Origin: DATFGK01 sp046712825
GTDB taxonomy: Bacteria > Actinomycetota > AC-67
Length of the DNA stretch: 30,334 nt
Direction: 5' to 3'
NCBI GenBank assembly: GCA_046712825.1
Contig: JBKKCR010000178.1
Coordinates: 1 to 30,334, forward strand
The position numbers were made by a program, and so were the translations under genes. Below the pieces are notes generated by a model. It was not told the origin of the DNA, did no database searches, and saw only the letters and a program-made list of their open reading frames with translations. This document shows, in pieces, positions 7,520 through 15,690 of the stretch; the first letter of the stretch is position 1, and every line of letters begins with the position of its first letter.

Positions 7520-9280
7520 CTAGGGGCACCCGGTCACGGTGTCGCCGGGATCGCTCAAGCAGGTGTCTGTCGCCGGTCCACCGTCGACCGTGTCGCCGGG
7601 CTTGCTGTCCTTTCCGTCGACCACGTCGGCTCCCTGGCCGCCCGACAGGTAGTCCGGCTCGCCGCCGCCGACCACCCTGTCCGCACCGGCCTCACCGTAG
7701 AGCGCATCTCGATGACGATCGCCGTTGATCGTGTCGTTGCCGTCTCCGCCGAAAACCGTGTCGTCGCCGAATCCTCCCGAAACTGTGTCGTTCCCGTTGC
7801 CGGCGTAGATCAAGTCGTTCCCCGAACTACCCTCGATGATGTCGTCGCCGTCACCGGCGCAGATGACATCGTCCCCTAGGGTGCCGGTGATGTAGTCGCT
7901 GCCGGCCGTACCGATGAAGTTGCAGACGGGTGCCGAACCTGCGACGAGGTATCGGGCGACCGCAGTGTAGACGCTGGTGTCACCAAAGCCGTTGTATCGG
8001 ACCGCTATCCCGGCCGCCAGGATCTTGCCATCCTCCTGTATGGCCACCGAGGTCCCGAACGCCCAATGAAGGTTCTGGAAGCTCGTTTCGACCTTCCCGT
8101 CACCTCCGCCGAAGCTCGAATCGGTTTGTCCATCCGCGCTTAAGCGGGCCACCGCGAAGGCCTCCCAGGATCCGTATGGATACCTGGTGCCGACGACCAC
8201 GATCTTGCCGTCGGGCTGGATCGTGAGGTCTGCGGCCGCGGACGCGCCGTCACCGAAGTCGACGAGGGCGGACCCTGCTGAACCGAAGCTCGTATCCAGA
8301 GCGCCGTTCATCTGATAGCGAGCGACGAGCATGTCACCGTCCGAAACATAGAACTGAGGGGAACGGCGGCCCGTGATGACTATCCTGCCCGCCGCATCGA
8401 GGACGACACCGGCAGCCTCCTCGAAAGCGCCGAAATCCCCGACGACCAGGCCGGTGCCACCCCACGTTGGGTCGAGCGCCCCAGCCGACGTGTAGCGGGC
8501 GATCGCGACATCTGATTGATGGACGTCGGAGACGGATCGTCTTCTCCCAGCGACGAGGATCTTCCCGTCCCCCGCAAAAACCGCGTCCTGGACCTCACCG
8601 AAGAAGCCCGGCGGGAATTCGGTGATCACCAGGCCTCCGGCGCCGTAGCTTGTGTCGAGAGCGCCGCTCGGAAGATAGCGTGCCAGCGCGAAAGAGCGAA
8701 CCGTCTCGTCGACCGTATCGACGATGTCGAGCCAGCCGGCCACGACGATCTTGCCGTTCGGCTGGATGACCACCGAGGTCGCATAGGCGTCCTCGCCGAA
8801 GTCCGTGGTCACGGTTCCGCCCTGCCCGAACGTGGGATCGAGGTTTCCGCTCTTCACGTAGCGCGACACGAGGAAGTGATGTCCGGGTGAACTATCGAAG
8901 CCCCCTGCAACGATGATCTTTCCGTCCGTCTGCCGAGCGAGCGAGAAGGCAGAGGCACTCGCAATTGGGTGGCTCGCGGTTCCGGCGACACCCCAACTGA
9001 TGTCGGGCTCGCCTTTGGTGTTCAAACGAAGCACGTCCGGCGCTGCCGCGACCAAGATCCTGCTGTCCGGCTGCACCAGAATGTCGTCCCCACCCGTACC
9101 CGAGAACGCGGCCTTCCCATCGCCGCTGAAGCTGGTGTCAAGGTCTCCGGCGGCCGCCGATGCCGGCAAAGGAGAAAGCATCGTTGCTGCGAGTGCTAGA
9201 GGAAGGGCCGCTATTGCCAATCGACGCGTCGCCGAGAGTCGACGACGAGCATTCGAGCCAAGCCCGAACCCGTGGACCAT
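7520..9280 (-). CDS. Secreted delta-60 repeat beta-propeller protein with RTX calcium-binding repeats
   Basis: A 586-aa exported protein. The N-terminus is basic (ARRRLSATRR), followed by a hydrophobic stretch and LPASA-A (about 37-42), a signal peptide with a likely cut near residue 42. Residues about 45-447 hold seven delta-60 repeats (pattern G-LD-SFG-GG...QPDGKI-VAG; DGKI-type ends near 75, 122, 178, 241, 301, 361, 421), which suggests a seven-blade propeller. Residues about 455-560 hold RTX nonapeptides (GGDGNDTIN, AGNGNDTVS and relatives), which bind calcium outside the cell. The C-terminus has paired cysteines (C574, C585) and no membrane anchor. The start is ATG 9280, 8 bp after GGGGTGG; an in-frame TTG at 9388 would bury the signal peptide. 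The codon mix looks less GC-extreme than the neighbours, which hints at acquisition. The function is unknown; adhesion or surface structure is a guess. Confidence 0.85.
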   Translation of the reverse strand: MVHGFGLGSNARRRLSATRRLAIAALPLALAATMLSPLPASAAAGDLDTSFSGDGKAAFSGTGGDDILVQPDSRILVAAAPDVLRLNTKGEPDISWGVAGTASHPIASASAFSLARQTDGKIIVAGGFDSSPGHHFLVSRYVKSGNLDPTFGQGGTVTTDFGEDAYATSVVIQPNGKIVVAGWLDIVDTVDETVRSFALARYLPSGALDTSYGAGGLVITEFPPGFFGEVQDAVFAGDGKILVAGRRRSVSDVHQSDVAIARYTSAGALDPTWGGTGLVVGDFGAFEEAAGVVLDAAGRIVITGRRSPQFYVSDGDMLVARYQMNGALDTSFGSAGSALVDFGDGASAAADLTIQPDGKIVVVGTRYPYGSWEAFAVARLSADGQTDSSFGGGDGKVETSFQNLHWAFGTSVAIQEDGKILAAGIAVRYNGFGDTSVYTAVARYLVAGSAPVCNFIGTAGSDYITGTLGDDVICAGDGDDIIEGSSGNDLIYAGNGNDTVSGGFGDDTVFGGDGNDTINGDRHRDALYGEAGADRVVGGGEPDYLSGGQGADVVDGKDSKPGDTVDGGPATDTCLSDPGDTVTGCP

Positions 9281-9394
9281 CCGCGACCACCCCTGGTTGC
9301 GCGAGCCCCGAACCCGCGCTGGGGAGAGATTCAACCCTCGAGCCGCCTTGACCTGCTCAATGCAGGCAAAATGGTGTAGCCGGGTCAAATAGGC
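9281..9394 (-). promoter_or_regulatory. Leader/intergenic region of the RTX gene
   Basis: A 114-bp gap between tsaC and the RTX start. It holds a relatively AT-rich patch with TTGACC (minus strand, 9383-9388) as a possible -35, though no good -10 follows at 17 bp. A small inverted repeat CCTGC-TCAAT-GCAGG lies at 9352-9366 and could be an operator or hairpin. No known riboswitch fold was recognised. Confidence 0.3.
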
Positions 9395-10036
9395 TTAGCC
9401 CCGGCCTTCCTCGAGGGCTCGATCGATCTCAGCCCGGGGGATGGCCCCCTCCCGGGTTACCTTGGGACGCCAGCGGGTCAGATCCACGATCGTACTGGGC
9501 ACGTCGCCGGTCGACGGCCCCCCGTCGACATACAGGGAGACGGAGTTCCCCAGCCGCGCCGCGATCTCCGCCACCGTCGCCGGAGTCGCCTCGCCGGAGA
9601 GATTGGCGCTCGTGGCCGCCAGCGGGCCGATCATCATGATCAGTTCCAGGAGGTCGTCGTGCGCCGGCATCCGAACGGCAACGCCGCCGCGGGTCTCGCC
9701 GAGGTCCCAGGCCAGCCCCTCCGCCGCGGGGAGGATCAGCGTCAACGGCCCCGGCCAGAACGCGGCGACGAGCACCTGGGCCGCATTGGGAAGCTCCGAG
9801 CACAACGCCCACGCCTGACGAGGACGCCCCACGAGCACCGGCAGCGGCATCGACCGCGGCCGACGCTTGGCCTCGAAGATGTGACCGGTGGCCTCCGGGT
9901 TGAAGGCGTCGGCACCGATGCCGTAGACGGTGTCGGTCGGGAAAACCACGACGCCGCCAGCGTCGAGCTCCTTGGCGGCGGCTTCGAGCGCCGCCTCGCG
10001 GTCGGCGGCGAGCGACACGACCGGCACGCTAGACAC
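9395..10036 (-). CDS. tsaC: L-threonylcarbamoyladenylate synthase (TsaC/Sua5/YwlC family)
   Basis: Makes threonylcarbamoyl-AMP from threonine, bicarbonate and ATP, the first step of t6A37 modification of ANN-decoding tRNAs. It has 213 aa, the short TsaC/YrdC form, with no Sua5 C-terminal domain. PTDTVYGIGADA (33-44) and KRRPRSMPLPVLV (57-69) are the nucleotide/threonine-binding signatures. ATSANLSGEATP (about 141-152) is the conserved late motif. The GTG start at 10036 overlaps the prmC end by 8 bp. The prfA-prmC-tsaC order is conserved in Gram-positive bacteria. Confidence 0.94.
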   Translation of the reverse strand: MSSVPVVSLAADREAALEAAAKELDAGGVVVFPTDTVYGIGADAFNPEATGHIFEAKRRPRSMPLPVLVGRPRQAWALCSELPNAAQVLVAAFWPGPLTLILPAAEGLAWDLGETRGGVAVRMPAHDDLLELIMMIGPLAATSANLSGEATPATVAEIAARLGNSVSLYVDGGPSTGDVPSTIVDLTRWRPKVTREGAIPRAEIDRALEEGRG

Positions 10037-10925
10037 CGATCCACCGTCCTTCCACGACGCGATCCCGTTCGGCCAGATCCTTCGTGACGACCACGTCCGC
10101 GTACCCGATCACGCGAAGGAGCCGCTCCATTCTCGCGGCCTGATCCTCACCGGTCTCGATCACGATCCAGCCGCCGATGGCCAGCCAGCGCGGGGCTTCT
10201 TGGAGCAGCCGGACGGCGATGTCGAGACCGTCCTCGCCTCCGCAGATCGCCTCGCGCGGCTCGTAGTCCTGGATCTCGGGCGCCAGCCCAGACCAGTCGT
10301 CGTCGGGGACGTACGGCGGGTTGGACACGACTACGTCGACGGCGCCGCCGAGGGCGGGGTGGAGCGGATCCATCATCTCGCCGGGGAGCAGCGTGGCACG
10401 CAGGCCGGTCCGCGCGAGGTTGCGCAATGCCCAGGCGCGCGCGGCGGCCGACGGCTCGGTCGCGAAGACGCGGGCCGAAGGAACCTCCGCGGCAACGGCG
10501 AGCGCGATCGCAGCAGAGCCGGTTCCAACGTCGACAACAGTCGCACGGCCGCGAGCCCGCGCGAGTTCGATCGCCCGGCCGGCGGTCACCTCGGTCTCGG
10601 GGCGCGGGACGAGGACCCCCGGACCGACTTCGAGCTCGAGGCCGCGGAACAACGCCGTACCGAGGATGTACGCCAGGGGCTCGCGGTGTGCGCGCCGCGC
10701 GACGAAAGTCTCAAACATGTCTCGCTTGTCCTCGGGAAACTCCCGGTCCGCATCGACGAAGAGCCCGGCGCGACTGGTGTCCAGCGCGTGCGCGGCGATC
10801 CATTGCGCGTCGCCGAGCGGCGTGTCGCAACCGGCCATCTCGAGAACCCGTTCGGCGGCGCGGACCGCTTCCCCGATCGTCCCGGGTCGCGGCGTCCGGG
10901 CCGGAGCTTCAGTCGACGAACCCAT
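10029..10925 (-). CDS. prmC: Peptide chain release factor N5-glutamine methyltransferase
   Basis: SAM-dependent enzyme that methylates the glutamine of the GGQ motif in release factors and so raises termination efficiency. It has 298 aa. The N-terminal helical domain recognises the factor (about 15-95). The SAM-binding motif is VDVGTGSAAIALA (131-143). The catalytic NPPY motif is SNPPYVP (201-207). It directly follows its substrate's gene prfA, which it overlaps by 17 bp, and it overlaps tsaC by 8 bp. The ATG at 10925 fits the family N-terminus. Confidence 0.95.
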   Translation of the reverse strand: MGSSTEAPARTPRPGTIGEAVRAAERVLEMAGCDTPLGDAQWIAAHALDTSRAGLFVDADREFPEDKRDMFETFVARRAHREPLAYILGTALFRGLELEVGPGVLVPRPETEVTAGRAIELARARGRATVVDVGTGSAAIALAVAAEVPSARVFATEPSAAARAWALRNLARTGLRATLLPGEMMDPLHPALGGAVDVVVSNPPYVPDDDWSGLAPEIQDYEPREAICGGEDGLDIAVRLLQEAPRWLAIGGWIVIETGEDQAARMERLLRVIGYADVVVTKDLAERDRVVEGRWIGV

Positions 10926-11979
10926 CGCCGAGACTCGCAGCGCGTCCGCGAGCGACGAGTGCGTCGATGAGTTCGTCGAGGTCGCCCTGAAGGACCTGCG
11001 GCAGCTTGTGGAGCGTCACGCCGATGCGGTGATCGGTCACGCGGTTCTGCGGGTAGTTGTACGTGCGGATCTTCTCCGAGCGATCGCCGGTTCCGACGGC
11101 GCTCTTGCGTTCCGCGGCGACTGCCTGCGCCTGCTCGCGCTGTGCGCGCTCGAGCAGACGTGCGCGAAGGATACGCATCGCGCGCTCCTTATTCTGGAGC
11201 TGCGAGCGCTCCTCCTGGCATGCAACCACCTCTCCGGTCGGCCGGTGCGTGATCCGCACCGCGGAGTCGGTGGTGTTGACCGACTGACCTCCCGGCCCGC
11301 TCGAGCGATACACGTCGATCTTGAGGTCGCTCGGATTGATCTGGACGTCAACGTCCTCGGCTTCGGGGAGAACCGCGACCGTCGCCGTGGACGTGTGGAT
11401 CCGGCCCTGATTTTCGGTCGCGGGAACCCGTTGCACGCGGTGCACGCCGGACTCGTACTTCATCTTGGAGTACGCGCCTTTCCCCTTGATGGCGAAAGTG
11501 ATGTCCTTGAAGCCACCGAGATCCGAGGGGCTCGAGGACAGCGGCTCGCTCTTCCAGCGGTGCGCTTCCGCGTAGCGCTGGTACATCTCGTACAGGTCGC
11601 GAGCGAACAGCGCGGCCTCGTCGCCGCCGGCGGCGCCGCGGATCTCGACGATGACGTCGCGGTCGTCGTTCGGGTCCTTCGGGATGAGCATCTCGCGGAG
11701 CTCGTGCTCGAGGTTCGCGATCTGCTTCTCGTTCAAGTCGATCTCGTCGCGGAGAAACGTGGCGTCTGCTCCGTTCGAATCCTTGAGCATCTCGCGGGCC
11801 GCGGCGAGGTCCTCGTTCACTCGTTTGTGCTCGCGCCAGGCAGAGACGATCGGCGCGAGCTCGGCGTGCTCTTTCCCGAGATCGCGGAGCTTGTTCGAGT
11901 CGGACGCGACCGAGGGGTCGGCAAGCAGCTCCTCGATCTGCGAGAAGCGACGGTCGATGTTCGCAAGCTTGTCGAGCAT
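10909..11979 (-). CDS. prfA: Peptide chain release factor 1
   Basis: Recognises UAA and UAG in the ribosomal A site and triggers peptide release. It has 356 aa. The stop-codon-reading tripeptide is PAT (186-188, in RVPATEN), which identifies RF1; RF2 would carry SPF. The catalytic GGQ is at 230-232 (SSGPGGQSVNTT). The PCRF domain with GAAGGDEAALF is at 115-125. The gene is complete, with ATG at 11979. It overlaps prmC by 17 bp. Confidence 0.97.
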   Translation of the reverse strand: MLDKLANIDRRFSQIEELLADPSVASDSNKLRDLGKEHAELAPIVSAWREHKRVNEDLAAAREMLKDSNGADATFLRDEIDLNEKQIANLEHELREMLIPKDPNDDRDVIVEIRGAAGGDEAALFARDLYEMYQRYAEAHRWKSEPLSSSPSDLGGFKDITFAIKGKGAYSKMKYESGVHRVQRVPATENQGRIHTSTATVAVLPEAEDVDVQINPSDLKIDVYRSSGPGGQSVNTTDSAVRITHRPTGEVVACQEERSQLQNKERAMRILRARLLERAQREQAQAVAAERKSAVGTGDRSEKIRTYNYPQNRVTDHRIGVTLHKLPQVLQGDLDELIDALVARGRAASLGDGFVD

Positions 11980-12008
11980 GAGAGGCTCCCGGGCGAGTCT
12001 AGCAGCGG

Positions 12009-12023
12009 CGGGACGACGTCCCG
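12009..12023 (-). terminator. Small hairpin between the DUF1385 gene and prfA
   Basis: CGGGAC-GAC-GTCCCG on the plus strand forms a perfect 6-bp stem with a 3-base loop, five bases past the DUF1385 stop. No T-tract follows, so intrinsic termination is doubtful. A TAGACT box follows 20 bp before the prfA ATG and could serve prfA separately. Confidence 0.25.
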
Positions 12024-12028
12024 AGGCG

Positions 12029-13009
12029 CTATTCGGGAGCCGGTTCTTGGGTTGGAAGGGTGTCGCCGAGTCCTTCAGATTCCCGCGGAACCAGCCGGGA
12101 CGGAAGCGCGGGGATCTTCCCTCTGCGTTCCTCTTCGGGAAGCACGGCTTCGAACGCGCGGATCGCGACCTCGATCTGGTCTTCGGTCGGCGGGCGGGTC
12201 GTGATCTTCTGCAGCCAGAGCCCCGGCTTCATGAGCCCCTTCACGATGAAATTGTTCCCGTGGTTGGCGCCGAGCCGGAGCGCCTCATATGAGATCCCCG
12301 CGATAAGCGGGATCGCCACGATGCGTTCGAGGATGCGCAACCAGATCGCAGGGCGGCCGAAGAAGGCGAACACGACGATCGTCAGCAACATGACGATGAT
12401 CAGGAAGTTGGTCCCACACCGCACGTGCAGCGTCGAGTACTTGTCCACGGCCCGCGGCTCGAGCACCGGCTCGCCTGCCTCGAACGCGGCGATCGTCTTG
12501 TGCTCGGCGCCGTGGTACATGAAGACGCGGCGGATCTCCTTGATGAACGAGATGCCGAACAAGTAGGCCACGAAGATCGCGACACGAACGACGCCTTCGA
12601 CGGCGGCGAACGTGATCGATCGCTTCTTGATGCTTTCGCCGCCGAAGAAGTTCACGCCCAGCGTCGGCAACACGATGAAGATGCTGATGAAGAGGACGAA
12701 GGCCAGCGTCATCGAGAATGCCATCTGCCTCGCGGTGAGCTTCTCGTCTTCCTCCAGCGCCTGGTTGGCCGATGTCGTAAGCGCACGCATGCCGATCGAC
12801 AACGCCTCGCCGAGGGCGGCCACGCCGCGGAAGAGCGGCTTGCGGAAGAGCGGGTATTTCGCCGCGAGCCCCTTGACCTTGTTCTCTTCGATGTAGATGT
12901 CGTTCGTCGGGCGGCGCACGGCGAGCGCCCAGGTGTCCTTGCCGCGCATCATGACGCCTTCCATGACGGCCTGGCCGCCGTAGAAGTGTTGCTGCTGCTT
13001 CTTCGCCAT
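12029..13009 (-). CDS. DUF1385 (YqhQ-type) multi-pass membrane protein
   Basis: A 326-aa membrane protein of unknown function, recognised by QHFYGGQAVMEGVMMRG near the N-terminus, HGAEHKTIAAFEAGE in the middle, STLHVRCGTNFLI and the C-terminal TRPPTEDQIEVAIRAFE. These are all conserved in the DUF1385 family. Four to five hydrophobic helices lie between about 90 and 265. The ORF is open 70 codons further upstream, antisense through rpmE, but the ATG at 13009 gives the family start. It commonly neighbours prfA and rpmE in Gram-positive genomes, which is the case here; a role is not established. The histidine/glutamate-rich AEHKT segment suggests metal binding but this is a guess. Confidence 0.88.
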   Translation of the reverse strand: MAKKQQQHFYGGQAVMEGVMMRGKDTWALAVRRPTNDIYIEENKVKGLAAKYPLFRKPLFRGVAALGEALSIGMRALTTSANQALEEDEKLTARQMAFSMTLAFVLFISIFIVLPTLGVNFFGGESIKKRSITFAAVEGVVRVAIFVAYLFGISFIKEIRRVFMYHGAEHKTIAAFEAGEPVLEPRAVDKYSTLHVRCGTNFLIIVMLLTIVVFAFFGRPAIWLRILERIVAIPLIAGISYEALRLGANHGNNFIVKGLMKPGLWLQKITTRPPTEDQIEVAIRAFEAVLPEEERRGKIPALPSRLVPRESEGLGDTLPTQEPAPE

Positions 13010-13032
13010 CGAGGTGGTCCGCGCGGCGCGGG

Positions 13033-13251
13033 CTACTTCTTCTTCGGCGTCGGGCGGTTGGCGTAGCGGCGCTGGAATCGCTCGACGCGGCCTCCGGCGT
13101 CGACGAGCTTCTGCTTGCCCGTATAGAACGGGTGGCATTGCGAGCAGAGCTCGACGTGGAGCTCGGACTTCGTGGACCGCGTCTGGAACGTATTGCCGCA
13201 CGAACAGCGGACCTGGCACAGCACGTATTCGGGGTGGATGCCTGCTTTCAC
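13033..13251 (-). CDS. rpmE: 50S ribosomal protein L31, zinc-binding type
   Basis: A 72-aa protein. It begins MKAGIHPEY and has the cysteine set C16-x-C18 and C36-x-x-C39 (VRCSCGN, ELCSQCH). It is therefore the zinc-containing C+ form, not the zinc-independent YtiA-type replacement made under zinc starvation. HPFYTGKQKLVD is the L31 signature. The start is GTG 13251, six bases after GGGGGAG. It lies 18 bp after rho, the usual rho-rpmE-prfA order of Actinomycetota. Confidence 0.96.
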   Translation of the reverse strand: MKAGIHPEYVLCQVRCSCGNTFQTRSTKSELHVELCSQCHPFYTGKQKLVDAGGRVERFQRRYANRPTPKKK

Positions 13252-13269
13252 GTTCGCTCCCCCTGATCC

Positions 13270-15006
13270 TTAGTCGTTGACCGGAACCTTGTTGATCTCC
13301 CTCAAGAACTGCTCGTTCGAGGGCGTCTGGCCGATCTTGTCACGCAGCAGCTCCATCGCCGCGCTGGGCGCGAGCGCGTGGAGCACCCGGCGGAGCCGCC
13401 AGACCAAAGCTAGCTCCTCCTTATCGTAGAGCAGCTCTTCCTTACGTGTGCCCGACGCTTCGATATCGATCGCCGGGAAGATGCGCTTCTCCGACAGCTG
13501 CCGGTCGAGGCGGATCTCCGAGTTACCGGTGCCCTTGAACTCCTCGAAGATCACCTCATCCATCCGCGAGCCGGTTTCGACGAGCGCCGAGGCGACGATA
13601 GTAAGGCTTCCGCCTTCCTCGATATTCCTCGCGGCGCCGAAGAACCTCTTCGGCGGGTACAGCGCGGTCGAGTCGACACCACCGGAGAGGATGCGGCCCG
13701 AAGCCGGCGCCGAAAGGTTGTATGCGCGGGCGAGCCGCGTGATCGAGTCGAGGAGGATAACCACGTCCTGCTTCGCCTCGACAAGCCGCTTAGCTCGCTC
13801 GAGCACGAGTTCGGCGACCTGGGTGTGGTCCTCGGCCGGACGATCGAAGGTCGAGTAGACGACCTCGGCGGCCTTGACGGTCCGCTGCCAGTCGGTGACC
13901 TCCTCCGGACGCTCGTCGACGAGCAGCACCATGAGGTGGACGTTCTCGGTGTTCGCCATGATCCCGTTCGCGATCTGCTTGAGGATCGTCGTCTTCCCTG
14001 CCTTCGGCGGGGAGACGATCAGCTCGCGCTGTCCCTTCCCGAGCGGGGCCACCAGATCGATGATCCGCTCGGTGACGGCTTGCGGCCCCCACTCGAGCCG
14101 GAACCGCTCCTCCGGGAACAGCGGCGTGAGCTTGTCGAACGCCGGCCGCTGGCGCGCCGTGTCGGGGTCGACGCCGGCGACGGTCTCGACGCGAACGAGT
14201 GCGAAGTACTTCTCGTTGTCCTTCGGACGGCGAACCTGACCGGTGATCTCGTCGCCGCGCCGGAGCGCGAAGCGCCGGATCTGCGACAGCGACACGTAGA
14301 TGTCGCTCGAGCCGGGCAGGTAGCCGCTCGTGCGGAGGAAGCCGTAGCCCTCCGGCAGGACGTCGAGGATGCCCGTTCGGAGCTCGCCCTCGATGATGTC
14401 CGCCTGTGCCTCGGACGGCGGCGTGTAGTCCGAACGCTCGCGCGCCGGACCGCGGTCGCCACCACCCTGACGATCACGGCCACCGTCCCGGCCACCGTCC
14501 CGGCCACCGCCCTGACGGTCACGACCGCGACCGCGTCTGCGATCGCGACGGCTCCAGCGCTCTTCGCGCGCAGGCGCGCCGGATCCACTTGGTCCGCCCG
14601 AGCTGCTCGGTCCGCGATCGCTTTCACCGGACGGCGCTTGCGGGCGCTCTGTACCGCCGTTCCCTTGCGTTGCGACCGCCGGGGGGGTCGCCGCGGGGAC
14701 GGCTTCGATTGCGGCAGGAGCCTCCGAGTCCCCTGCTTCCGCCTTAGGAGCTTCCGTGGCCGCGGATCCCTCCTTGGCCTCCGGCTTGGCCTCGCTCTTA
14801 GCGTCCGCCTTCGCCTCGGCAGACTTGGAGTTGTTCGTCTTCGCCGGCTTTCCGTCGGCCGAGGTCGCGCGCATGATGGCGGAGATGAGGTCGGATTTCT
14901 TCAGCTTCTGAAAGCCTGAGACCCCGACCCGTCCCGCGATCTCCTGTAGTTCTGCGATGATCTTGCCCTCGAGCACTTCTCGCTCGAGGGTCCTCGTCTC
15001 TGCCAT
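13270..15006 (-). CDS. rho: Transcription termination factor Rho with long disordered N-terminal insert
   Basis: Hexameric RNA helicase that ends transcription, 578 aa. The N-terminal helical Rho domain is at about 8-50. A low-complexity insert (about 52-200) is first Ala/Lys/Glu-rich and then Arg/Gly/Asp-rich with GGRD repeats. The cold-shock RNA-binding domain is at about 206-275 (LPEGYGFLRTSGYLPGSSDIYVS). The ATPase core has Walker A PPKAGKTT (333-340), LLVDERPEEV (361-370) and ILLDSITRLARAYN (417-430). Inserts of this kind are known in actinobacterial Rho, where they add RNA affinity. I chose ATG 15006 because AAGGAAGGA lies just before it; a GTG at 15033 abutting tal is possible. It is 27 bp downstream of tal. 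Confidence 0.96.
   Translation of the reverse strand: MAETRTLEREVLEGKIIAELQEIAGRVGVSGFQKLKKSDLISAIMRATSADGKPAKTNNSKSAEAKADAKSEAKPEAKEGSAATEAPKAEAGDSEAPAAIEAVPAATPPAVATQGNGGTERPQAPSGESDRGPSSSGGPSGSGAPAREERWSRRDRRRGRGRDRQGGGRDGGRDGGRDRQGGGDRGPARERSDYTPPSEAQADIIEGELRTGILDVLPEGYGFLRTSGYLPGSSDIYVSLSQIRRFALRRGDEITGQVRRPKDNEKYFALVRVETVAGVDPDTARQRPAFDKLTPLFPEERFRLEWGPQAVTERIIDLVAPLGKGQRELIVSPPKAGKTTILKQIANGIMANTENVHLMVLLVDERPEEVTDWQRTVKAAEVVYSTFDRPAEDHTQVAELVLERAKRLVEAKQDVVILLDSITRLARAYNLSAPASGRILSGGVDSTALYPPKRFFGAARNIEEGGSLTIVASALVETGSRMDEVIFEEFKGTGNSEIRLDRQLSEKRIFPAIDIEASGTRKEELLYDKEELALVWRLRRVLHALAPSAAMELLRDKIGQTPSNEQFLREINKVPVND
14477..14512 (-). repeat. 12-bp tandem repeat inside rho (GGRD units)
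   Basis: The 12-mer CGGCCACCGTCC (plus strand) occurs twice exactly and once with one change in a row, encoding repeated Gly-Gly-Arg-Asp in the disordered insert. Such in-frame repeats can expand or contract without breaking the protein. Confidence 0.75.
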
Positions 15007-15033
15007 TTCCGATCCTTCCTTCTTCACGTTCAC

Positions 15034-15690
15034 TTAACCCTTCAGGCTCTTCTGGTATGTCTTCCAGTCGTCCAGGAACCGCTTCAAACCGATGTCGGTG
15101 AGCGGGTGGTTGGTCAGCTTGGAGAACACGTCGTACGGCATCGTCGCGACGTCCGCTCCGACCTTCGCAGATTCGACGACGTGCTGGGGGTGGCGAAGGC
15201 TGGCGGCAAGTACAAGCGTACGGTATCCCTGGGTTCGGTAGATCTCAACGATCTCGGCGAGCAGATTCATCCCGTCGTTGGCGATGTCGTCCACCCTTCC
15301 GAGGAAGGGGCTGATGTAGGTCGCATCGACCTCAGCGGCCAATATGGCCTGCGTGGGTGAGAAACAGAGGGTCATGTTGGTCTTGATCCCGTGCCGTCCG
15401 AGCTCTCGGACCGCTGCGAACCCGTCGGGGGTAACGGGGCACTTCACCACGATATTCGGCGCGATCTGAGAGAGCTTTAGCCCTTCTTCCACCATCCCGT
15501 CCCGGTCGGTGGAAACGACCTCGCCGCTGACGGGCCCGTCGACCTCGGAAGCGATCTCCTTGAGATGCGTCTCGAAGTCCTTCTTCTCCCTCCCGATCAG
15601 CGTCGGGTTGGTGGTGATCCCGGAGAGCACGCCCCAGCGGTTGATCTCGCGGATCTCGTCCAAGTTCCCGGTGTCGAGCCAGAGCTTCAT
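15034..15690 (-). CDS. tal: Transaldolase of the short TalC/FSA-like family
   Basis: A 218-aa (beta/alpha)8 aldolase of the compact transaldolase/fructose-6-phosphate aldolase group. It transfers a dihydroxyacetone unit in the non-oxidative pentose phosphate pathway. The Schiff-base lysine is K83 in NIVVKCPVTPDG. The N-terminus MKLWLDTGNLDEI (Asp6) and GITTNPTL (24-31) are family signatures, and ISPFLGRVDD binds phosphate. Whether it is a true transaldolase or an FSA cannot be settled by eye. The ATG overlaps the 2-phosphoglycerate kinase stop (ATGA), and rho follows 27 bp later, so it belongs to the same transcript as the cDPG genes. Confidence 0.92.
   Translation of the reverse strand: MKLWLDTGNLDEIREINRWGVLSGITTNPTLIGREKKDFETHLKEIASEVDGPVSGEVVSTDRDGMVEEGLKLSQIAPNIVVKCPVTPDGFAAVRELGRHGIKTNMTLCFSPTQAILAAEVDATYISPFLGRVDDIANDGMNLLAEIVEIYRTQGYRTLVLAASLRHPQHVVESAKVGADVATMPYDVFSKLTNHPLTDIGLKRFLDDWKTYQKSLKG

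Noticed and set aside
9281..9388. Upstream TTG start for the RTX gene
   Set aside because: It would place 36 residues ahead of a well-formed signal peptide; ATG 9280 has its own ribosome site.
9281..9394. Riboswitch upstream of the RTX gene
   Set aside because: The 114-bp leader is long enough for a small element but no conserved core of a known class could be recognised by eye.
15481..15515. Third GTTTCC-N12-GGGATG sigma-B-like match on the minus strand
   Set aside because: It lies inside the transaldolase gene, has the wrong spacer and a poor -10, and no gene start follows.
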